From NCBI GenBank assembly GCA_016790075.1, contig JAEUPP010000005.1:1-64000 (forward strand): a stretch of DNA of 64,000 bases. Reading direction: 5' to 3'. The notes below the pieces were generated by a model. It saw nothing but the letters and a program-made list of their open reading frames with translations. It did no database searches and was not told the origin of the DNA. Made by a program: the position numbers and the translations under genes. This document shows positions 1-7,286 of this stretch, piece after piece. The first letter of the stretch is position 1, and the number at the start of each line of letters is the position of its first letter. The stretch comes from Rhodanobacteraceae bacterium. Lineage in GTDB: Bacteria; Pseudomonadota; Gammaproteobacteria; Xanthomonadales; Rhodanobacteraceae.

Positions 1-3000
1 CCCACTCCTTGGTGTTTGTCGCGGGGTTGAACGCAACTCGCGGTGTTCCCAGATGGTCGGCTTCGATATAGCTCAACCCGCCGACGCGGCTTATGGCTAC
101 CGGTACAGCGTCCAGGAACAAGTATTCGGTGAGTGCGCCACCCCTGATCCCCGTTGCCTGCATGCGCCGGTCGGCCAGCATCTGCCCGCTTTCGTTGTAG
201 ATGTAACGATTGGTGATCGTGTCACCGCCGTTGGCCTGATTCTTCAGTGTGCGCTCGCCGCGGCCCGAGTAAGCGTAGGTCGTCGCGTTATTCGGTACGG
301 CCGCACTCGCCAGGCGGTTGCTTGCGTCATAACCCAGCACCATTCCATCACCACGGTTGGTGGTGTTGCCATTGGCGTCGTAGCTGCGCGCAACGCCGGC
401 GACGCTGCCGAGACGATGTGAGCCGCCGGTATAAGAATAGAGCTGGCCGGCCTGGCCAGCGAACTGCTTGAACGTGCGATCACCGGTCTTGTTGTAGTCG
501 TAGTCCTCAAGCATCGTACCGGCAGAGTCGTTGACTTCACTCAGGCGATACAGCCTGTCATAGACGTAGCGGCGCTCGGGCGGCGAAGCCCCGAGCGTGC
601 TGCTGGCGCTGGTAAGGTTCGCCATCACGTCGCGGCCGAAATCGAGCTTGAGCCCGTCGGTTGCGGAACTCGCGATGCTGTCAATCACATAGTCGTTGTC
701 ATAGGTCTTGGTCAGGCTGCGGCCGTTGCCAAAGCTCAACACGTTCGCCGGGCCAAACGGGTAGTAGCTGACACTGCTGACGATGGTCACGGGTACGGCG
801 CCAGCATTGACCTTCCAGGTCAGGGCGCTGGTACGCCCCACACTGTCGTAGACATAGGCCGCAATACCGCCGCTGGGATAAGTGACCGTCGCGATGCGGT
901 CGGCCAGCGTATAGGTATAGGCCACCGTCAGCGCATTGCCCGAGGTCACCTGTTGCTTGACGAGGACGTTACCGCGACGGTCATAGCAGTAGGTCGTCGT
1001 GCCGCTGGAATCCGTCATGCGCGTGAGACGGCCGATCGGGTACGAGTTCGCGCAGCCCGTTGTGGCATTGTTCTCGTCATAGTGGAACGCGACGTTGAGT
1101 GACGCCGTGGGATAGGCGATCGCACGCAGGCGATTCACTGCATCGTAGGTGTAGGTACTGGTGACGCCCCGGTTGTCGGTCTGGCCGATGCGATTGCCAG
1201 CGAGATCGTAGGCATAGTCCGTATGACCCGTGTCAGGGCTGTCGAGACCGGTCAGGTCGTTGAGGCCGCCATAGGTATAGTTCGTGGACAGACCGTCCGG
1301 GTCTTTCACTACCCTCAGGTTATTTCGTGCATCGTAGGTGTATTCCGTCGTCGCGTTCGCCGTCTCCGGGTCAGTGCCGTTGTAGTCCTGAACTACCTTG
1401 GCAAGCCGATTCAGCGGATCAAAGGTCTGTTGTGTCTGAATATCGAAGCCATCTTTGAACCATACGGCATTGCCGTTCGCATCGAAGCCGTCGGCAAGAC
1501 CACCGGAATCGTAGGGCGTCGAATCGCGCGTCGGCAGATTCGAGGCATTGAGCTCGCGCACTAGCCGGCTCAGCGTGTTGTACTGCTGCGCCAGCGAACG
1601 CTTGAGCCCCTGCCCTGGCAGGCCTGGATTGTAGGTCGCATCGAAGGTCTCTTCCTTGAGCCGGTTGCCGGCGGCATCGAGCGTATAGCGGATGCGGTTG
1701 CCGGCGGCGTCAATGACATCGGTCAGGCGATGGGCGGCGTCGTAGCGATACTGGAGCGCAACGCCGTCGGGTTGTGTGAGGAGTGTGATGTTGCCGACCG
1801 CATCATGGGCGAAGAATGTGACGGCGTCGTTGGCCGATGTTGTCGGCGTCGTATTCGCGTAAATGCGGGTTGAAGTCATCCAGCCGCGGGCGTTGTATAC
1901 CCTGCCGCGCAATGTACCGTTGGGATCCCGTGTCAGCACGGCACGTCCGCCGCGGTCATAGCTCAGAACCTCGCTGACCTGGCCCAGGGCATTGGTCGTT
2001 TTCCAGAGATCGCCTTTGCGGCGGCAGGGACCCGCAACGGTGCCGCAGCCGGACTCGTCGGTGCTGGCGTAGTAAGTAAACGTGGTGATGTCGTCAGCGC
2101 CGTTCATGCCGGCATCGCTGCTGCTGCGCGGACCGTTGACGCTTTTCGCCAGCCCAAGATACGGGCAGGTCGAGTTGACCGCGGTGACATCGGCGGCTTC
2201 GCAATACGCATGCACCCAACGGCGCACGCGCGCCGTAGTCAGCGGCGGTGTCTGCGCACTGCAGGCATAGGCCAGCGCTGCCGGGTCTGAGGGGTCGATT
2301 TCACAGCGGGCGGTGACCTGGCCGCGCGTGTTGTACTCCCATCGCACTATCGATTCGGTCTGGTTTGAGGCATTCGTGATGATGCGTTCGGTAGGAATAT
2401 TCAAAGTTGGATGCCAGATCGTCGACGTGGTGCGCAATGCAGGGGATGCTGCAGCCTGCGAGGCACAAGCCAGGAACTGGTTGGGCAGACCAAAGCGCTC
2501 GGCGTGACGCGCGCCAGGAAACGGCGCAGTGCTGAGGCAGGCGCCGGCGGAGCAGCCTGGATCGGGACTGGCCGAGGTGAAGCTGGTGCCCACAGGGCAG
2601 CCATTCGCGTTGCTTGAAGCCCGTCCGGCCTCACGCCGCAAGGTCTCCCGGCCGCGGGCATCGTGCTGGCGCTCATCGATGGTGCCGCGAAAGTCGGCCG
2701 AGGACATCGGCAACCCGGAGCTGTCATAGGCCGTATTGCGGGTAGACCCCGAACTCCCGCAACTTGCGCAAGTCTGGCTACGCTCGGCAACGAGCAGGCG
2801 ACCGTCGCGCACGATACTGTGGAGCGTATCCGTCGCACCGAGTGGCGCGGTTACCGTGGTAGACGAATACGCCTGCGACGGATTGAGTGAATAGCTGAAT
2901 TGGTAGTCCGCGTTCGCACCACTGAGGCGCGACTTCGTCGCCAGGTGGCGCAAGCGGCCGCCGAAGGACACGGTTTGTGCATATTCATAGAAGGTATATT

Positions 3001-4339
3001 CCACGCCATTGTGGAATACCCGCTTCAACAGGGTTTCACCCGGGTATGCCTGTGGCGAGGAGTAGTACTCGTAGCTGCGTGTCGTCAGATCCGGATAGAC
3101 AACACTCTGCAGTTCCTCGCCCGAATAGGTATAGGTGATCTCGTAGCTGTCCGGCAGCGTTACCAGCGCAATCTGTCGTGAGTTGGCCGAAACGTAGCTG
3201 AAGGCGAGTTCCCGGCCAAGGGTATCGCGCACCTGCGTAATGCGTTTGAGGGCATCGCGTTGCAGCGTGATACCGGAACCGGTATTGGCCCGCTCGATTG
3301 ATACCAGCAAACCATCCGCATCGTAGGACTCTATCGAGTCATCCGCATTGCGCAGGCGATAGCTCACACCACTTACGGGAGGAGAGACCAGGGTCAGCGT
3401 CATACGTTCGTCGCGCCGATGCGCTTCATTGCCGACAAAACTGCTGAACTGGGTCAGGTGCCCGTCCGCGCGGAACACTGTCACCAGGCGGCGGACGCCG
3501 TCATAGGCATCGATCAGCGACAGGTCGAAGTTATGACGCCAGGCTCGACCTACCGGCCACCACCTGACCAAGGAATCAGGCGCACTGAAACTGGCGTAGG
3601 TACGTCTGAACGTGAGCAGGCCCGAAGCCGACGGGTCGGTCCAATCTGTTTCGACCAGCCGTTTGTTGCCGGAAAGCGCATTGACCGGATGCCCCGTAAG
3701 TGCGTCGCAGGAATCCGGCTTGCGTTCGTCTACGCCTGCCTTGACGCAGACATTGCCCTGCAGCTGCGAGCCGGAAGGGCAGACCACCGTGCGGGCGCGA
3801 GCCCATTCGTTGACATAGGCGAGCGCTGCTGGGGTCTCCTCGCAGGGCGTGGTTGAGTGGGGCCTGGCGTAGTAACACAGTACATTGATCTGGGGATCAT
3901 CCGGACACTGGTCGCCATAGATACGTGTCTCGGCCAGTACAAAGCCCGCCAGGCAGGAGGGCACCGGATCTGACGGCGGGGGGTTGATCCTGGGTATCCA
4001 GCTGCCGACCAGGGCAAAGTTGTGCTGGCAGAAGGCCTCGGCGAGATCCTGGGCATGCTTGCCTTCCATCTCGCCCTCGGTCGGCCAGGGATAGCCAGTT
4101 ATTGATTTGCAGGCCGCGTCATCGCCGCCAGGGGGCGCGCCATTGTGGTAGGAGCAGCCATACCCCCAGGGCGCAGGTGTGGCGGCGACACATTCTGCAT
4201 TGGCGGGGCAGGTACCCAGTGCCGGGCAGCTCTGCGCGGATACGGGCTGTGCAACGACTACTGCGATCCACGTAACCACGGCGCGGAACAGGAAGAAACT
4301 CCAGGAAATTGACCAGTTGGCGGTGGGGAAACGAGTCAT
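1..4339 (-). CDS. Secreted RHS/YD-repeat protein, partial (C-terminal tip off the left edge)
   Basis: The frame is open from an ATG at 4339 to the window edge, giving 1446 residues with no stop. The N-terminus has a hydrophobic stretch ending VAQPVSAQS, read as a Sec signal peptide. Residues about 37-250 are cysteine-rich. A DUF6531-like start of the RHS region follows (HPVNALSGNKRLVETDW), then a CASC motif and many tyrosine/aspartate YD-type repeats such as TYDAVNRLRAIAYP and YVYDRLYRLSEVNDSAG. The hallmark end-of-core motif DHLGTPR is encoded at about 38-58, so the shell ends just at the edge and the variable C-terminal domain lies outside. In this family the repeats form a cocoon around a C-terminal toxin or effector, and the signal peptide suggests export rather than type VI delivery. 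Whether the tip is toxic cannot be judged here. It is separated from tsaB (same strand) by 290 bases in which I see nothing recognisable. Confidence 0.9.
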   Translation of the reverse strand, partial: MTRFPTANWSISWSFFLFRAVVTWIAVVVAQPVSAQSCPALGTCPANAECVAATPAPWGYGCSYHNGAPPGGDDAACKSITGYPWPTEGEMEGKHAQDLAEAFCQHNFALVGSWIPRINPPPSDPVPSCLAGFVLAETRIYGDQCPDDPQINVLCYYARPHSTTPCEETPAALAYVNEWARARTVVCPSGSQLQGNVCVKAGVDERKPDSCDALTGHPVNALSGNKRLVETDWTDPSASGLLTFRRTYASFSAPDSLVRWWPVGRAWRHNFDLSLIDAYDGVRRLVTVFRADGHLTQFSSFVGNEAHRRDERMTLTLVSPPVSGVSYRLRNADDSIESYDADGLLVSIERANTGSGITLQRDALKRITQVRDTLGRELAFSYVSANSRQIALVTLPDSYEITYTYSGEELQSVVYPDLTTRSYEYYSSPQAYPGETLLKRVFHNGVEYTFYEYAQTVSFGGRLRHLATKSRLSGANADYQFSYSLNPSQAYSSTTVTAPLGATDTLHSIVRDGRLLVAERSQTCASCGSSGSTRNTAYDSSGLPMSSADFRGTIDERQHDARGRETLRREAGRASSNANGCPVGTSFTSASPDPGCSAGACLSTAPFPGARHAERFGLPNQFLACASQAAASPALRTTSTIWHPTLNIPTERIITNASNQTESIVRWEYNTRGQVTARCEIDPSDPAALAYACSAQTPPLTTARVRRWVHAYCEAADVTAVNSTCPYLGLAKSVNGPRSSSDAGMNGADDITTFTYYASTDESGCGTVAGPCRRKGDLWKTTNALGQVSEVLSYDRGGRAVLTRDPNGTLRGRVYNARGWMTSTRIYANTTPTTSANDAVTFFAHDAVGNITLLTQPDGVALQYRYDAAHRLTDVIDAAGNRIRYTLDAAGNRLKEETFDATYNPGLPGQGLKRSLAQQYNTLSRLVRELNASNLPTRDSTPYDSGGLADGFDANGNAVWFKDGFDIQTQQTFDPLNRLAKVVQDYNGTDPETANATTEYTYDARNNLRVVKDPDGLSTNYTYGGLNDLTGLDSPDTGHTDYAYDLAGNRIGQTDNRGVTSTYTYDAVNRLRAIAYPTASLNVAFHYDENNATTGCANSYPIGRLTRMTDSSGTTTYCYDRRGNVLVKQQVTSGNALTVAYTYTLADRIATVTYPSGGIAAYVYDSVGRTSALTWKVNAGAVPVTIVSSVSYYPFGPANVLSFGNGRSLTKTYDNDYVIDSIASSATDGLKLDFGRDVMANLTSASSTLGASPPERRYVYDRLYRLSEVNDSAGTMLEDYDYNKTGDRTFKQFAGQAGQLYSYTGGSHRLGSVAGVARSYDANGNTTNRGDGMVLGYDASNRLASAAVPNNATTYAYSGRGERTLKNQANGGDTITNRYIYNESGQMLADRRMQATGIRGGALTEYLFLDAVPVAISRVGGLSYIEADHLGTPRVAFNPATNTKEW

Positions 4340-4629
4340 TGGATCGCGTATCCGTAGTCGTTCGGAAAAGGGCGCAAAATCTCAGTCTTTCTTGCACAGA
4401 AACGGGGGTTAATGAAGTGCGTATGCCGGGCTTGCCGCCGACGGCGAATCGGCGCACAGGCCGTCAAGCACTGTCAGTAGCTTAACCAATACCGGCCAGG
4501 ATTGCCGGGCAGGGACTTTGGCGGTGCGATCAGTTACTACACACAACACGAGCCCTGCTGACATTCGGCCTGACCTCGCGGCAAGTTGCGATGCAAGCGG
4601 ATCTGCATGCCGAACCCGTCGTGCGCCCC

Positions 4630-5316
4630 CTAACGCGCCCGCTGCTCCACTAACGTAAGGGCAACCTTGTCACGCAGATAAATCGGCAGCGCCAGCTCCG
4701 GCGGCAACACTCGGCCGGCGTTGAACTCGGCGGCGGCAAGTATTGCGACGGCGCGCGCCTGCGGGTAACACTCGCCGTTGCTCCAATGGGGGAGCGGCAT
4801 CAGCGGAGCCAGCGCCGCGGCATAAGTTTTCCATCCGCTGCCGATCACGTTCCACGCGGGCGCAGAAGGCAGTTGCAAGGCTTCCGGCGTGCATACGCAT
4901 TCGTCCGCCAGCGGCTGCAGCATTCCTGCACTGTCGGGCCGATAGCAGGCCGCATAGATCTCACCCATGCGTGCGTCGATCACGGCCAGCACGGCGGCAC
5001 CGTTGTCGGGCGCATCGAAGGCGAGGGCTGCCAGCGATGAAACCGGGATTACTGGCAGATCCAGCCCCAGCGCCATGCCCTGTGCCAGCGACACGGCCAG
5101 ACGCACGCCGGTAAACGCACCCGGCCCGCGGCCGACGGCGATCGCATCCAGCTGGCGCCGGCTCAGCCCGGCCTCAGCCAGCAGTGCGTCAGCCATGGGC
5201 AGCACGAGTTCGGCATGACGGCGTGGTGCAAGTTCGCTGCGCGCCAGTGTGGCGCCAGCCTGGTACAGGGCCACCGAGCAGGCTTCGGTGGAGGTTTCGA
5301 TGGCAAGCAGGTTCAT
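4630..5316 (-). CDS. tsaB: tRNA threonylcarbamoyladenosine biosynthesis protein TsaB
   Basis: 228 residues, the usual TsaB length. TsaB partners TsaD and TsaE in forming N6-threonylcarbamoyladenosine at position 37 of ANN-decoding tRNAs in the cytoplasm. The ASKHA-fold N-terminus (MNLLAIETSTEACSVALYQ) and the conserved GRGPGAFTGVRLAVSLAQG segment are clear. I chose the ATG at 5316 because the protein then begins exactly at the conserved MNLLAIETS; the frame extends further upstream, but that part is non-homologous and overlaps creD. It lies 13 bases downstream of creD on the same strand, so the two are probably co-transcribed. Confidence 0.95.
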   Translation of the reverse strand: MNLLAIETSTEACSVALYQAGATLARSELAPRRHAELVLPMADALLAEAGLSRRQLDAIAVGRGPGAFTGVRLAVSLAQGMALGLDLPVIPVSSLAALAFDAPDNGAAVLAVIDARMGEIYAACYRPDSAGMLQPLADECVCTPEALQLPSAPAWNVIGSGWKTYAAALAPLMPLPHWSNGECYPQARAVAILAAAEFNAGRVLPPELALPIYLRDKVALTLVEQRAR

Positions 5317-5329
5317 GGGATTCCGTCGA

Positions 5330-6664
5330 TTACGGATGAGGGTTGTCGGCGCACGTTTGTGGCAGCGGCGCGGCCCGGCTCTCGCCGTACCAGTCGACAC
5401 GGCGTGTGAGGTACATCATCAGGGCAAGCACGGCCAGCAAGGTCAAGGCGCCTATCAGCAGCGAGTATTGCTCGCTGGCCACGAGGCCGTATAGCAGGCC
5501 ATAAACCACTACAAGACTACCGCCGAGCACCAGCCCCGCACGGCGCGTGGACAACACAGCCGCTGCATAACCACCGACAAGCAGGGCGACGGCCGCCGCG
5601 GCCAGTGCGTAGGCCGGCCCGAAGCCGATCTGTTCCGACAACGCCAGCAGCAGCAGGTAGAAGGTGCAGAGCGCCACGCCGATCAGCAGGTATTGCACTG
5701 GATGGACGCGCAGTTTCTTTAATATTTCAAACAGGAAGAATGCGACAAAGGTCAGCGCGATAAACAGTACGCCGTATTTTCCCGCGCGCTCATTCTGCTG
5801 ATAGACGCTGGCCGGCTGGTATAGCGCGACACCGAAAGCCGATGCCGCCATACGCGAGGCATCGGCATCGGCCTCGTCCCAGTGTTGCCCGTAGCCGCGA
5901 TTGAGTTCGAGCACCTGCCAGGATGCCTTGAACTGCTGCGGGTCGACCATTTCATGCCGCACCGGCAGAAAGGCACCGATGAAACTGGGATCAGCCCAGT
6001 TGGCCGCAAGCTTGAGACTGGTCGCACGCCCCAGCGGCAGGAACTGGATGCGTTCGGTGCCGGCCAGATCCAGCGCCAGCTCCAGGCTGACAGGCGCCTG
6101 CAGCAGCTGCGTGTCCAGGGTGACGGCGGCTGTGGCATAACCGTTCGTGCTGCTGCCGGGCTGCAGGCGATAGTCCTTGCCATTGACACGCAGCGTGCGC
6201 ACTTCGCGCAGGCCTCGCACATCGGCAAGCGGAATGCGCAGTTCCAGCGCCTTCGCGCCCTGCCCTACCAGCAGGCGCAGCATTTCGAGATCATCCGCAT
6301 CGAAGCGCGCAGTCATGCTGATGCTGGCGGTATAGACCGGTGTCTCGTAGATGCCATAGGCGCGCGTAGCCGTTTGCAGCTGCGTGTCAATATCGAGCAC
6401 CGCCGGCAGCAGCAGGCGCGTGGCATTGCGCTCCGCCCAGCCCTGATCCGTTTTCCAGCGTTGCGTATAGGTCAGGGCGAGCAAAGGGCCGCCAACGGTC
6501 TGTGCCTCGCCCCAGCGCGCGGCAATCTGGGCAATGGCCTGGTCGCGCAGGCCGTTGCGCTCGCTGACCAGTCCCTGCACCTGCAGCAACGGGATCAGCA
6601 TCAGCAGCGCGAGTGCGGCGATGCCAAGAACCTTGAAAGTGACGGACTGGGTATTGGGGAGCAT
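5330..6664 (-). CDS. creD: Inner-membrane protein CreD
   Basis: 444 residues, full length for the CreD/Cet inner-membrane family. One N-terminal membrane segment (about residues 9-31) is followed by a large periplasmic part and about five C-terminal membrane segments from about residue 300, including YGVLFIALTFVAFFLFEIL and HPVQYLLIGVALCTFYLLLL. In enterobacteria creD belongs to the CreBC two-component regulon and affects envelope integrity and colicin E2 tolerance. Neither creB nor creC is adjacent here, so regulation by CreBC cannot be assumed. A GGCAGG motif lies close upstream of the ATG. The gene is divergent from the small gene at 6848 and is followed 13 bases later by tsaB. Confidence 0.93.
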   Translation of the reverse strand: MLPNTQSVTFKVLGIAALALLMLIPLLQVQGLVSERNGLRDQAIAQIAARWGEAQTVGGPLLALTYTQRWKTDQGWAERNATRLLLPAVLDIDTQLQTATRAYGIYETPVYTASISMTARFDADDLEMLRLLVGQGAKALELRIPLADVRGLREVRTLRVNGKDYRLQPGSSTNGYATAAVTLDTQLLQAPVSLELALDLAGTERIQFLPLGRATSLKLAANWADPSFIGAFLPVRHEMVDPQQFKASWQVLELNRGYGQHWDEADADASRMAASAFGVALYQPASVYQQNERAGKYGVLFIALTFVAFFLFEILKKLRVHPVQYLLIGVALCTFYLLLLALSEQIGFGPAYALAAAAVALLVGGYAAAVLSTRRAGLVLGGSLVVVYGLLYGLVASEQYSLLIGALTLLAVLALMMYLTRRVDWYGESRAAPLPQTCADNPHP

Positions 6665-6775
6665 GGCTACCTGCCTTTCTTAAGTCCCGCGTATTGCCGC
6701 CCAGGCCCACGACCAGCACGCGACCGCCCGCGGGCACACCGCCGACGAGTGCTGGCAGTTTGCGGGCAGCACAAC

Positions 6776-6791
6776 TGGCATCAATCCTGCT
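6776..6791 (+). promoter_or_regulatory. Possible sigma-54-type promoter element
   Basis: TGGCATCAATCCTGCT keeps the invariant GG and GC dinucleotides with the canonical ten-base spacing, but differs from TGGCAC-N5-TTGC at one position in each half. It lies 57 bases upstream of the start at 6848, a plausible distance. A single degenerate match of this kind can occur by chance. Confidence 0.2.
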
Positions 6792-6847
6792 TTCAGGCAA
6801 GGAGCGTCAATCCCGCGACGCCCGCCCCTTGCCACGGACTCCTGCCC

Positions 6848-7174
6848 ATGCCGTTGTCGACCCAGGAAATGCTGCTTGCGTTGCGCGCACCGAATGCCCA
6901 ATGGCTGGCCGCGCTGGTAAACGCCCTCGACGAAGCGCTGAAAGATCCGTCGTTCGGTCCCACGCAGCGTGCCGTGGTACAGCAGCTGCTCCGCGCCGGC
7001 ATCGTCCCGGTCAGCGTCGCCCGCGCAGCAGAAGCCCGCTTCGAGCGTTTTGAGCACAGCCTGGGCGAGTTACCCATCGATGATTCGAGCGCGGAAGCGC
7101 CTGTCCAGGCCGAGACCCCAGCTCCAGCTACACGTCCGAAACTGACTCTGGTGGTCAATACGAACGCGGCCTGA
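6848..7174 (+). CDS. Small protein of unknown function
   Basis: 108 residues, not assigned to any family I recognise. Codon third positions are strongly GC-biased like the neighbouring genes, and a strong intrinsic terminator follows 21 bases after the stop, both of which support a real gene. The N-terminal two-thirds look alpha-helical (TQEMLLALRAPNAQWLAALV, then a RAVVQQLLRAGI segment). The last 30 residues are Pro/Ala/Thr/Glu-rich and probably disordered. There is no signal peptide, membrane segment or cysteine, so it is probably cytoplasmic. The open frame continues far upstream through antisense creD, but that part is a shadow. The ATG at 6848 is chosen because the compact helical protein begins there; no good ribosome binding site precedes it. 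Confidence 0.7.
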   Translation: MPLSTQEMLLALRAPNAQWLAALVNALDEALKDPSFGPTQRAVVQQLLRAGIVPVSVARAAEARFERFEHSLGELPIDDSSAEAPVQAETPAPATRPKLTLVVNTNAA

Positions 7175-7195
7175 GGTTTTCACAGCCCCCTAGCA

Positions 7196-7228
7196 CAAAA
7201 GCCCCGGCTTCCCAGGGCTTTTGTTTTT
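7196..7228 (+). terminator. Rho-independent terminator after the 6848 gene
   Basis: Stem CAAAAGCCC (7196-7204) pairs with GGGCTTTTG (7215-7223), followed by TTTTT. The A-run on the other side lets it act in reverse as well, facing the convergent subtilase gene that ends at 7287. Confidence 0.9.
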
Positions 7229-7286
7229 CACGACTAATTTCAGACCGAATTGCCGCCAGACCAGGGCCTGGCGGCAGCAGGCGTTT

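Noticed and set aside
5882..6847. Long plus-strand open frame reaching into the 6848 gene
   Set aside because: It is antisense to creD and has the composition of a shadow frame; only the part from 6848 has gene-like codon use and structure.
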